Shown in pieces: positions 34,112 through 43,679 of a stretch of DNA of 64,000 nucleotides. Below the pieces are notes generated by a model. The model had not been told where the DNA came from and searched no databases. It saw only the letters and a program-made list of their open reading frames with translations. Every line of letters starts with the position of its first letter. The first letter of the stretch is position 1. Source of the DNA: Isoperla grammatica. Lineage: Eukaryota > Arthropoda > Insecta > Plecoptera > Perlodidae. The translations under genes and the position numbers were made by a program. Location: NCBI GenBank assembly GCA_945910005.1, contig OX246743.1, forward strand, positions 4,997,518-5,061,517. The letters are read 5' to 3'.

Positions 34112-34505
34112 GACCAGTTGTACGCGTGAATGACGCGCGTGTCGCGAGCCAAGGTCAGCACGCGAGTCACGCACGCGCATGCGCGGTAACCACGCAAGGT
34201 GGCCTGTCGAGATCCGTGCGTTGATGAGATCAACACTAAGCCATCAAGTTTAACGCGATAGCAGAGCGGGGCGGGGGTGAACAAAGAACCACCCCCTGTG
34301 TTTTATGGGCGCGGGTCACTTCGGGGTAATGAACAAACAAACACACAACACGTTTTCAAAGGGAAATTGTTTTGGTTTTAAGGGCTGGATTGGAATACGT
34401 TCAGATAGTCATTCATTCCCAAGCGGCGCTTTAGTCTCGACTGTCGACAGTTCCAAGACTTGGCTATAGTTTGTTTTGAAATATCAATCATTTTATTAAA
34501 AAGAA
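34112..34505. other. GC-rich then AT-rich non-coding stretch
   Basis: CG-alternating sequence at 34120-34190 (many GCGCG and CACGCG), then ordinary AT-rich DNA. No gene recognised. Confidence 0.45.
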
Positions 34506-34511
34506 ACTTAT

Positions 34512-34649
34512 GTCCGGTTTTTCAATCAGTCATTAACGGGGCCGTTAGTTGACGGTCCGTTGTCGGCACAGGGTTTGTTAGGTTACAGATTACGGACCGT
34601 CAGCTAACGGCCCCGTTAACGACCCGTTAACCGATTGCAAAACCGGGCC
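34512..34649. mobile_element. Palindromic MITE, about 138 bp
   Basis: AACGGGGCCGTTAGTTGACG and CGTCAGCTAACGGCCCCGTT form inner arms. The outer ends CCGGTTTTTCAATCAGT and CCGATTGCAAAACCGG also pair. Target duplication not clear. Confidence 0.75.
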
Positions 34650-34689
34650 TTGGTAGAACCGGTGAAAAGTTGTCAAACAACTTTTTGGT

Positions 34690-34965
34690 CTCTACTCTAC
34701 ACAGTCCACACTGTTCCTTGAAATATTTCGAATACTGATCAGCACTTTTCCACAGGCTCACCAACTATTACTGATAGTGATATTACCTAAATCTGAATCA
34801 TACCAGACTAGTTGTCCGATGTTGGCGGTGGGTGAAGTGTCAGCTGTCAGCTGTCAGCTGGTAGGTTAGTTGCTGATAGACTGACTGTGGAAGAGCGCTG
34901 ATCACTATACTCGAAATATTGCGTTTCAATTTTAACTTGACAAGCAACAAGTTGTTTTATATATC
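34690..34965. mobile_element. Eroded foldback remnant
   Basis: GAAATATTTCGAATACTGATCAGC (34719-34742) pairs imperfectly with GCTGATCACTATACTCGAAATATT (34896-34919), and CTTTTCCACAGGC pairs with ACTGTGGAAGAGC. A CAGCTGT triplet repeat lies near the centre (34840-34860). Ends uncertain. Confidence 0.5.
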
Positions 34966-35062
34966 AACCATTTTGTTTTCTCCGCAATTTAAGTAAAATG
35001 GTAACCTGGATCCACCGTGTCACTAAACTCCCTATTATTACTACTCGTATACTACGATGTTA

Positions 35063-35233
35063 TGCTTGTTGCACTACATGGACGTCGACGAGCGCAGAGC
35101 GCCGTAAGTAGATGATCCGAAGAAGTTAGAACCAACCAACTTCGGCGCTTGCAAGCGCCGCTTCGCCCTGATTGGTCGGATCATCCACTTCCGGCGCTCG
35201 GCGCTCGTCGACGTCCATGTAGTGCAACAAGCA
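35063..35233. mobile_element. Palindromic MITE with TTA duplication, 171 bp
   Basis: Ends TGCTTGTTGCACTACATGG and its mirror are perfectly matched for about 35 bp, then continue with few mismatches. TTA flanks both sides (35060-35062 and 35234-35236), again Harbinger-like, but the termini are unrelated to the GGCCCGAATG family. Confidence 0.87.
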
Positions 35234-35239
35234 TTAGAT

Positions 35240-36600
35240 TTAAGAACCAACGGAAGTATATAATGTCAATGCAATATGACGAATGGGGAACTGAAGTTTT
35301 GAACGACGTACCGGAATGAATTGTAGAAGTTAGCGGAAAACGGAATGTTCATATAGTAGAATATACCTAATTATACTCACAATTGGTAAAGTAAAATAAA
35401 TGAGGTATTAACATTTAAATACTGGCAACGCTTATAATACACGTGTTATTTCCTTTAAACTGGATTTATTTTATTACTCTTATAGACATACAATTTCGGG
35501 TATATGCATTCATACTTATAAAATAAGAACGGAGAATCTACGTTAATTCGAGTGGGAGGAGTCGCCACGTTTTGTGTTACTACCAACATTACGGGATGAC
35601 ATTTGCACACACGTGTCCATGCTAGTATCCAGCTAGATCCTTGCTAAGCCCACCCACAACGGTGGGTATCGAGATCGCAATCCGAAATCGCGAAAGATTT
35701 TAACTTACATGGTGATTATCGCGCTGTTCACAACTAAGCTACAAAATAATAATTTCGAATGATTGTATAATAATATGTACGATTGATATCCCGATCCGGA
35801 TCACGATGCCGACAATATTATAATTAGGGCTTAAACTAGTTTATGTTTTGTTTATTTATTATTATTACTGGTGTACAATCTCAATGCATAGCGTAGATTT
35901 AGTTTGATCGATATTGTAGAGCAAGACACTAACATAAGTATAAACTAGGGCGTGAGTGTCTGCTTTACATTATGATCACCATTATTGCAACCTACATGTC
36001 TTTACAATACCACAAAAGACTGTACAAATAGGTATTTTATAATCAAGGATGTTCAATAGATATCGCTTGTGCATACATCATATACTGACGTTCTTCTCTT
36101 GTCTTTGTTTCAGGTAAGTTGCTCCTGTTCCTTGTGTGTTAATGTTGGCAAACCTGAGCAGATGGACAGGTAAGATAGCCGGCTATAGCGCACATACATT
36201 GCTCACTTTAGGATGGATATTCGCATTAGTATTTTATTCTGTATAGATAAAAAGTTGGATGACATGATTCGACTGTGGTACTAGTGATTGGTTGTGTTGT
36301 GTGAGGTATGGATTCATTCATACACACTATCATACTTTTGTACCCGGCACCTCCACCAAAAAACAACACATTTTGTATATCTCGTTCTTTTTTTTTCGTA
36401 GTAAAAACCATTCACCTAGTAATGGCAGCGTATTGTGTGTTTTCCAATCTACAGTGTACTACAAATACAGGGTTTTCGTTTTGCCACCTTACCGAATTGA
36501 AATGTTATTTCAAAGAATGGTTCAAATGCAGGGCCTCCACCAATTGGCTAAGTGTTATGCCTTGTTCATTTGCCTCGCTGGTTTCCACACATGTGTCAAT
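35240..36600. other. Non-coding stretch, no recognisable feature
   Basis: AT-rich. Overlapping frames at 36292-36657 run into the next MITE and have no domain. I see nothing else. Confidence 0.4.
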
Positions 36601-36607
36601 GCATTAA

Positions 36608-36950
36608 CGGGGATGGATACCTCTACGTCAGAAACCGCACACAATTTTCATTTTTAAATTATATCTTAAGAATGAGCTTCGAAATTGGAAATCTGAATCA
36701 ATAGCGCACTGTGGTCAAGTTGTGTTTTACATTATAATCAGTATTTTTTTTATATATAATTAATTTTATTACTAATCATCGATTTAAATCAAAATAACTA
36801 CGCTTATGGTTATAATATTTTATTCAGTCTGTAGGGCTTACCAAAACACAGTGCGCTGTTGATTTAGATTTTCGATTTTGTGTTGCAATCTTGAGAAATA
36901 ATTAAATAATGAAACTTTTTGCGGTTTTTGAACAGAGACTACCCTTCACA
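36608..36950. mobile_element. TTAA-duplicating MITE, copy 2
   Basis: Same family as 10551-10933: left arm with CTCTACGTCAGAAACCGCAC and AGCGCACTGTGG, right arm with CACAGTGCGCTGTTGATT and GCGGTTTTTGA. TTAA is present on the left (36604-36607); the right end is eroded, so the end coordinate is approximate. Confidence 0.8.
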
Positions 36951-36954
36951 CGAG

Positions 36955-37450
36955 ATAACTCGCACAAGACATAGTTACAACCCGTGTTATTTATTTTATG
37001 ATGATCTCCTAAAGTTGAACACGCCTTGGCTGTCTGTCTCACGCTTGAACGGTGATGTATTGCGAGCGACAGCTGCCAGATTACGTGTGCCTTGTTTCCA
37101 TCGGATTCGTATGCACATGAAAGCATATCTATTGATTGGATTAGTTAGTAGCTCTATATATGTTTATATCAACCTTTGCCTTAAAAATAATTTAACTATT
37201 TATATGGCAAAGAGGTGACAGTTTTCCCGATGTAATACCCGCACCCAGAGGGGTTGGTAATGAGTCTTAGAGGTGCACGCGATAAAAAACAATGAACTCG
37301 AAATGTAATGATTTCATCAACTTATTTAATTTTACAAAATCATTCAATTATTCTCCTAACGTGCAACAGTCTTTTATACACTAACAATAATGCAAAAAGA
37401 ACTAAATAGATTTTATGATGAACACAACTGAAATTTTTGTGTTCAAACCA
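36955..37450. other. Non-coding stretch, no recognisable feature
   Basis: AT-rich, with short mirror-strand frames and no motif. Confidence 0.4.
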
Positions 37451-37454
37451 GACA

Positions 37455-37460
37455 TTTATT
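37455..37460 (-). terminator. Candidate poly(A) signal AATAAA
   Basis: On the minus strand AATAAA lies about 49 nt after the stop codon of the candidate exon at 37509-37668, with a GT-rich stretch 20-45 nt further on. This is the usual spacing for an insect 3' end, but the hexamer is common in AT-rich DNA. Confidence 0.35.
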
Positions 37461-37508
37461 TGCAACTTTTGATTTAGCTTACCGTTACTATTGAAGATGC
37501 CCATATCA

Positions 37509-37668
37509 TCAATTACACAGTGGTTTGTAATAGGTGGGGATACACAGTTGCAGCCAGGCTGCTGAGATGACAGAGGTCATCATCCCGATAGAGGTCACAG
37601 CACTGAGTAGTTCTACCCTGGTTCTCATCCCTTGCTTCCTCATGCCAATATATTCTCTCGTCTTATGT
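37509..37668 (-). CDS. Candidate terminal exon, membrane protein
   Basis: A minus-strand open segment of about 53 codons ends in TGA at 37511-37509. It begins after a plausible splice acceptor (ATTCATAG, with a T-rich run upstream). The peptide has a basic stretch (RKQGMRTR), then a roughly 24-residue hydrophobic segment (LLSAVTSIGMMTSVISAAW) that could span a membrane, and a short C-terminus with two cysteines (LQLCIPTYYKPLCN). An AATAAA follows the stop. I do not recognise the family. No upstream exon has been identified, and the open stretch is short enough to arise by chance. It is offered because composition, acceptor, stop and poly(A) signal agree. Confidence 0.33.
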
Positions 37669-37674
37669 CTATGA

Positions 37675-38465
37675 ATGCGTACACATAAGAATTAAAGACT
37701 TGTCACTGGTTACTTGTAACGAACAGAGTTGACCAACTTTCAACTCAAGTAACAAATCCTTGATTCACAAGTGAAAAAACAAAGTCAAATGAGGTTCTTT
37801 AAATCATTGACCACCACCAGGGTCAAGAGAAGTACTACTAAACAAATTCATAACCTACAAATAAATGGATAAAGATGGCCGCGGACTCGTCAAAGATACT
37901 AACATTACATAAAGTGTCTCATCTTCGTCCGAAGTCTTTAATTCTTCAGTTTTGTGTGTACCACCAACCTAAATAACAAATTGTTTATCACAAATTCTTA
38001 GTTCTTAAACATCTACGTAGACGAGCCTTTACTATCAACGTCACACATTCCAAGTTGTTGTACACGCAGCTTCAATCGCACGTTTCACACTCATAGTTCG
38101 TGTAACACGATTGTAACACGAAATTAGAAGTTGAGATTGTGCCAAAGGCCTGAACTCCAACTCCAGCGGCGTCAAATTTTATAATTTCTACTTTTCGAAT
38201 TATTTCATTTGTATTCTAATTTGTTTGGATGTCCCGAGCTGTCCAGTTTATAATTGTATTATTTGTATTATACGCTTTCGAGAAAGATTCCGAGTCTGTC
38301 CCATATTTCGTTCATCATTCCACCCCTGTTTTTAACTTCCTGTCCCTACCCCCCACTCCCCGGATACCGTGACCTGACCGTACTTCTGTTATTTTATTAG
38401 CGTTAATTCGGAAGTGGCGTTATAAAATGCTGAGCTAAAAAATGCTATGTTCCGTGTCGCCTGAG
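37675..38465. other. Non-coding stretch, possible intron of the exon candidate
   Basis: AT-rich with many stops. No further exon with a matching splice frame was found by eye before the 67-bp array. Confidence 0.35.
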
Positions 38466-38474
38466 CTAAGCTAT

Positions 38475-39705
38475 AACACGTCGACCCCAATGTAGGCCAC
38501 CCCGGTGTGCAGGAGCTCGAGCCGGTAAGACAGAACCCTACTCGCACCGAGCCGCGACTGGACACCTCCTCAATGTCCGTCGCTCGAGCCGGTAAGACAG
38601 AACCCTACTCGCACCGAGCCGCGACTTGACACCTCCTCAATGTCCGTCGCTCGAGCCGGTAAGACAGAACCCTACTCGCACCGGGCCGCGACTTGACACC
38701 ATAGAGATATGCTTGACACCTCCATGTCCGTAGCTCGAGCCGGTAAGACAGAAAACTACTCGCACCGGGCCGCGACTTGACACCTCCTCAATGTCCGTCG
38801 CTCGAGTCGGTAAGACAGAACCCTACTCGCACCGGGCCGCGACTTGTCACCTCCTCAATGTCCGTCGCTCGAGTCGGTAAGACAGAACCCTACTCGCACC
38901 GGGCCGCGACTTGTCACCTCCTCAATGTCCGTCGCTCGAGTCGGTAAGACAGAACCCTACTCGCACCGGGCCGCGACTTGTCACCTCCTCAATGTCCGTC
39001 GCTCGAGTCGGTAAGACAGAACCCTACTCGCACCGGGCCGCGACTTGTCACCTCCTCAATGTCCGTCGCTCGAGTCGGTAAGACAGAACCCTACTCGCAC
39101 CGGGCCGCGACTTGACACCTCCGCAATGTCCGTTGCTCGCGCCGGTAAGACAGAACCCTACTCGCACCGGGCCGCGACTGGACACCTCCTCAATGTCCGT
39201 CGCTCGAGCCGGTAAGACAGAACCCTACTCGCACCGGGCCGCGTCTTGGCACCACCTCAATGTCCGTCGCTCGAGTGGGTAAGACAGAACCCTACTCGCA
39301 CCGGGCCGCGACTTGTCACCTCCTCAATGTCCGTCGCTCGAGTGGGTAAGACAGAACCCTACTCGCACCGGGCCGCGACTTGGCACCACCTCAATGTCCG
39401 TCGCTCGAGTGGGTAAGACAGAACCCTACTCGCACCGGGCCGCGACTTGGCACCACCTCAATGTCCGTCGCTCGAGTGGGTAAGACAGAACCCTACTCGC
39501 ACCGGGCCGCGACTTGACACCTCCTCAATGTCCGTCGCTCGAGTGGGTAAGACAGAACCCTACTCGCACCGGGCCGCGACTTGTCACCTCCTCAATGTCC
39601 GTCGCTCGAGTCGGTAAGACAGAACCCTACTCGCACCGGGCCGCGACTTGTCACCTCCTCAATGTCCGTCGCTCGAGCCGGTAAGACAGAACCCTACTCG
39701 CACCG
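38475..39705. repeat. 67-bp minisatellite, about 18 units
   Basis: Units contain GTAAGACAGAACCCTACTCG, CACCGGGCCGCGACTTG and ACCTCCTCAATGTCCGTCGC. Spacing is 67 bp. Variants GAGCCGG, GAGTCGG and GAGTGGG are clustered in blocks, showing stepwise expansion. One unit near 38700 carries a short insertion. Confidence 0.97.
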
Positions 39706-39709
39706 CAGC

Positions 39710-40135
39710 TGAGTAAACCGAGCTTGAGTCAACAGAGATCTAAGTAATTACGCGGGGCTTCAAATAACATGGCTTATTATTTACTCGGCAAATAATATTA
39801 CCTAGGATCCTATTAAGTTCGCGTTTAGGTTGCAAATCTAGGGAGCGGTGAGCAAACCACAGCTCGGTGTGAGATTACTAGATGTATTGACGGCCCTGGT
39901 TGCCGCCTTCGGTTTCAATTGAACAAGTTGTTTGTTGTTTGACGAGCTGTGCTAAGATAACCGAGGAGTAAGAGCCATTTCGGGGCTCTACGCCAGCCTA
40001 TGCATTCTGGTGGCAACCAATGAACTTATGTACTATAGTGTTGTTAAACTGGTTCCTTGAATGGCTCAGCATTGGTTGAAACTATAAAGACGGGCAAAGA
40101 CACAAGTTGAACTTGTGGAAATGTGTACTTGTAGC
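39710..40135. other. Non-coding stretch, no recognisable feature
   Basis: Mixed-composition DNA with no open frame of note. Confidence 0.45.
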
Positions 40136-40139
40136 CTTA

Positions 40140-40315
40140 GGCCCGAATGCATAGTTCGCACTCAAGCCCTCCTCAACTCAGCCTCTCCTCAGCCTCACCT
40201 AACCACCAATCACATAGCCGTCCACATGGCAATGCCGTTCCGTGATTGGTTGTTGGGCGAGGCTGAGGAGAGGCTGAGTTGAGGAAGGCTTGAGTCTGGA
40301 CTATGCATACGGACC
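40140..40315. mobile_element. Harbinger-like MITE, copy 3
   Basis: Third copy of the 7047-7207 family, 176 bp, flanked by TTA (40137-40139 and 40316-40318). The right terminus has diverged (GCATACGGACC). Confidence 0.88.
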
Positions 40316-40331
40316 TTAGCTTAGTGTGTGA

Positions 40332-40595
40332 TGTTGTGGGATCTTCAGGTGTATATAATTGCAACACAGGAGTGCTTACTTGTTACCTTTATTGGTCGCG
40401 TCTCTAAGATAGCGTCAGTCGCCAAAAACTCTGGGCCTGGTTCACACCAAGGTCTACTTGATCTCCGCCTGGCGGAGGCTCCGAGCCTCCGCTAGGCGGA
40501 GATCAAGTAGACCTTGGTTCACACTAACTTAGTTCAGGGGGCGCTGATGGCGCTAGATTTAAACATGGTTGGTTCGCAACCATTATAATATTACA
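40332..40595 (-). mobile_element. Probable 3' LTR of a Ty3/Gypsy element
   Basis: Just downstream of the integrase fragment, the minus strand reads a purine-rich tract (GAAAGGGAAA) and then TGTAATATTATAATGG, as expected for a polypurine tract and LTR start. An AATAAA lies near 40389-40394 and a candidate end ...CCCACAACA at 40332. A 68-bp palindrome with 9-bp flanking repeats sits inside. No second LTR is in the window, so the far end is an inference. Confidence 0.45.
40448..40515. mobile_element. 68-bp near-perfect hairpin with 9-bp duplication
   Basis: AAGGTCTACTTGATCTCCGC pairs with its mirror, and the arms continue to a loop of only one or two bases near 40481, with one mismatch. GGTTCACAC flanks both sides directly (40439-40447 and 40516-40524). 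A 9-bp duplication is what Mutator-type transposases make. It would fold into a very stable RNA hairpin if transcribed. Confidence 0.75.
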
Positions 40596-40692
40596 TTTCC
40601 CTTTCAAGTTAATCTATTAGTAAGATGATAAAGTGCTGTACTCGAAAATCTTTTACTTTATATAATATCTAACTACATGAGACATAACTAAG

Positions 40693-41076
40693 CTAAAGAT
40701 CTAATCTCTTCGGTGGCCGTATCACTCTGCCACTCCGTGTGGACGGTACCCCATGTTGCGACGAAGTCGACGGGGAAGTCAACCGAATCTGCTCAGGAGG
40801 TGACCCTGACGATGACATCCTTCGGGACGGAACTGGTGACATTGTTCTCCAGGATGGAACTGGTGATGGAGCTCTCTGAGGTTGCCCTGCTGTAGGCAGC
40901 TCTGGGACAGGTTGCTGGAGTGGAGCATGAATCACATGGGCTCGATTTCTACGCAAAACACCCGATTGTGTCTCCATTTGCAGCGATCGAGGCTCAGGAC
41001 CGATAGCGACCACATCTCCATATGCCCTCTTGTCTTGGACCCAGACGCGGTCACCGATGAGACGCTTAATCCTGCG
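40693..41076 (-). pseudogene. C-terminal remnant of Ty3/Gypsy integrase
   Basis: Open from 41076 down to the stop at 40693 with no proper start. The N-terminal part reads LIGDRVWVQDKRAYGDVV, then IGPEPRSLQMETQSGVLRRN, then RAHV: this is the order GDRVWVQ ... GPRS-x-VET-x-G-LRRNR-H of the GPY/F-type module at the end of Gypsy integrases. A Pro/Ser-rich linker and TRSGRVIRPPKRLDL at the C-terminus are typical of the same polyproteins. Reverse transcriptase, RNase H and the integrase core are missing; homology stops at a TAG at 41079-41077. This is a 5'-truncated, dead copy. Confidence 0.78.
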
Positions 41077-41079
41077 CTA

Positions 41080-42272
41080 AGGACCTGCGCCCCAATTGCA
41101 TGAGCCACTGCGGTCCACTACTGATATACGATGTATTGTTTGTTCCCTCTGAGAAGGTATCACATTGAAAGTATTGGAACCTGTGACCTAAAACAATTGT
41201 ATTTATTTCCACCAAACGAACAGTTGTGTTTATTTGATCGCGTGCGTTTATCTCGTCCGAGGCAGCCCAGTAACTTAAACATTGAAAGGGAGGTATCAAT
41301 AAACGTTTATTGTCTGTCCGCAAGAAATCCAATCACATCAGTGAGTAATGGTTATCTACCTCATTTCGACTCTCAAAGTTGTATCAACATTCGAACGGCT
41401 GGGGGGGGGGGGGGGGGGAGGGGCGGAGAGGGTTGGGCTGCGTTTGAATTGAACACGCCGGCACTATTTGCGCAACGATATTTTTTAATATGTGTTTATA
41501 CATGAACAAGTAAATTGATGTTCTTTTTTTATCAGGTTGATCATATTTGTTTAACTTAGTTTTGTTGTTTCGATCACTGCCTTCCAGCTCAACAAACGTA
41601 TATAATGTGTTTCCGTTTGGTTGGTATTTATTTGCCTGGTTTCTGTTAATGTATACATTAGTAAATTAAAGTCTGTGGCAATGGTCGATGGCTGCGGTAT
41701 TCCATTCAAACGGTCTGCTTTCAAATGCGAACGTATTGGCATTTAGGACAAATACTCATAAATTATGTTACATGTTAACCTCGCTACATCACATTACATG
41801 GCAAGTCAAGTAGAAACGTTTTGTCTAGTATTAGTAAACGTTTATGTAAAATTGATTAATCTGAGCTCGAATAGACAATCTTTGTCAATATGTTTGTAAT
41901 TGTTTTCTCCTGTTTGATCACGATCTGACTTCGGTAGCTTACGATAGGATTTAATTAAAGTCAAGCTTTGTTGCTCCTCCTCCATTGTATCATAATACTG
42001 CTCTCCTATATCAAATGTGCTTCTTGTATCAAAGTAGGGTAATTAACACCAACACTTTGATTAAAACTATCAAAATCGTGTTTTAGAAATAAGGAATGCA
42101 TCCTTAAATTAAAACATGGATTCACGGCATTACACGAATGCAATGTATGTATTTATTAGATAGGTTTACATCAATCTGTATTGGAGCATCACTGTCGCAT
42201 CTCTTGTGTCTGTGCATGGCTGATCGGTCCGTTGGGTTATTCCTGACAACTATATTTGCTACACATACTACT
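41080..42272. other. Non-coding stretch with poly-G tract
   Basis: G-only run at 41401-41418 and otherwise AT-rich DNA. Frames at 41066-41742 show no domain; the integrase homology does not continue here. Confidence 0.45.
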
Positions 42273-42283
42273 ACATACCCCAG

Positions 42284-42555
42284 GATAGAGGTGGCTCAGC
42301 GGTAAGACGCGAGACTCTAATTCGGGAGGTCGCCGGTTCGATTCCGGCCACCGGCAGTCCTGACTGAAGGTTTTTCCGAGGTTTTCCTCAGTCGTAAAAG
42401 CGAATGCTGGGATTGAGTCATACTATCAGCCCTCGGACATTCCTTCCCAGCTATCCAAACACCCTAATAACCTAGTTAGTCACCTGAAGAGGGGCACATC
42501 AGGTAAAGCTGGTGTGCACCCTAGAACGGGTATTCCTACAAAAATTATTATTATT
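42284..42555 (+). mobile_element. tRNA-derived SINE, full length
   Basis: Best-preserved SINE of the window. The A box (TGGCTCAGCGG, from 42292) and B box (GGTTCGATTCC, 42335-42345) of the RNA polymerase III promoter are intact. A body follows with TTTTTCCGAGGTTTTCCTCA and a 3' end CCTGAAGAGGGGCACATCAG, finishing in (ATT)n. An 11-bp target duplication, ACATACCCCAG, flanks it (42273-42283 and 42556-42566). The (ATT)n tail implies mobilisation by a LINE that does not need poly-A. Confidence 0.93.
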
Positions 42556-42569
42556 ACATACCCCAGATC

Positions 42570-43242
42570 GTTACTTTTTATTATAAACTTTTTTTATTGT
42601 TATTATTATTATTTTATGAAGTTTTAACACAGTGTATGATATGAACAAGGACTAATACTAATAACTAATGGTAATAAGAGTCTTGATGGCGTTGCGTGTT
42701 CTGACGCAAGGGTGGTTTACGCTCAATTAGTATCACCGTACTGTATTTACTCACAGTCTTGTGTCTCATTTCACTGCTGCAATCTTTCCTTCGTCCACCA
42801 TCTTGGATGCATTAGTGCCATAATTACATGGTTTGTTGTGTTTAGTCTGTAGACAGTCGGCTTTACACAGGGTTGACATCCAGACGCACACCAGCTGTTT
42901 CGTGTTTCGTGTAAGTCTGTGCAAACTTGGCCCTATATATGTGAAGTGATATTCCCACTAATTGGGTCTTAGTTTCGAATCAAGTTCAAGATGGAACTTT
43001 GTCAGACCCAATCGCGCGCACGATGGTGTTAACCAAGTACGATGTAGGCGGTGTAGACGCTACAATCGGTCGCTGAAAACCCGCCGGACCTCTTTGCGTC
43101 AGTCAAGATTGCAGTGGCGGCTCTTGGGGTTCGTGGAGAGAGTAGATTGATTAATGGGGCTTAACGTCTCATATTTGTGCAACAATGGCTAATCGAGACG
43201 ATGAGCGGGTGATATTGAAGATGAGAAAGATGACGATGAAGA
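42570..43242. other. Non-coding stretch, no recognisable feature
   Basis: AT-rich; a 62-codon frame at 42962-43150 is Arg-rich but has no motif. Confidence 0.4.
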
Positions 43243-43470
43243 ATAAAGCCACATCCGAATCAGATCCATTGTACGTCGCGTGGGTCGTCATACGGGAGTC
43301 CAGCAAGAGAGGGCAGGGCCAAGTGGGAGGAGACATATGAGGTAGGACAGTGAGGGGGGGGGGCAGGGTCTCCTTCCGTCGCCTCTTACGACTAGCAGAG
43401 TCACTCTTGGCCTATTCTACCCCGGGCCGAGACGGGTCTCCTTTCGTCGCCTCTTACGACTAGCATAGAG
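43243..43470 (+). repeat. Dispersed repeat, partner of 16195-16385
   Basis: Shares CATCCGAATCAGATCCATT, GGCAGGGCCAAGTGGGAGGA and the CGCCTCTTACGACTAGCAGA segment; the last is present twice here (about 43378 and 43449), so this copy has an internal duplication. Confidence 0.68.
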
Positions 43471-43679
43471 AGTAAGTAGGTAGGGAACAAATCAGGTAAC
43501 ATTTTTAAGAAAACTTCCAATTAACCACCTACTAATAAAATACCAAGGCTAAGCCATGACCCCCATTGGCGCCTTTTACTCGCCTGAACGATTTCTGGCG
43601 CTAGGGACACAAATTCCCTGTGACCAAACAGCAACGTAAATTTAGCGTTCTTTATTTGCTCATTCTCGAACAACTGCTA

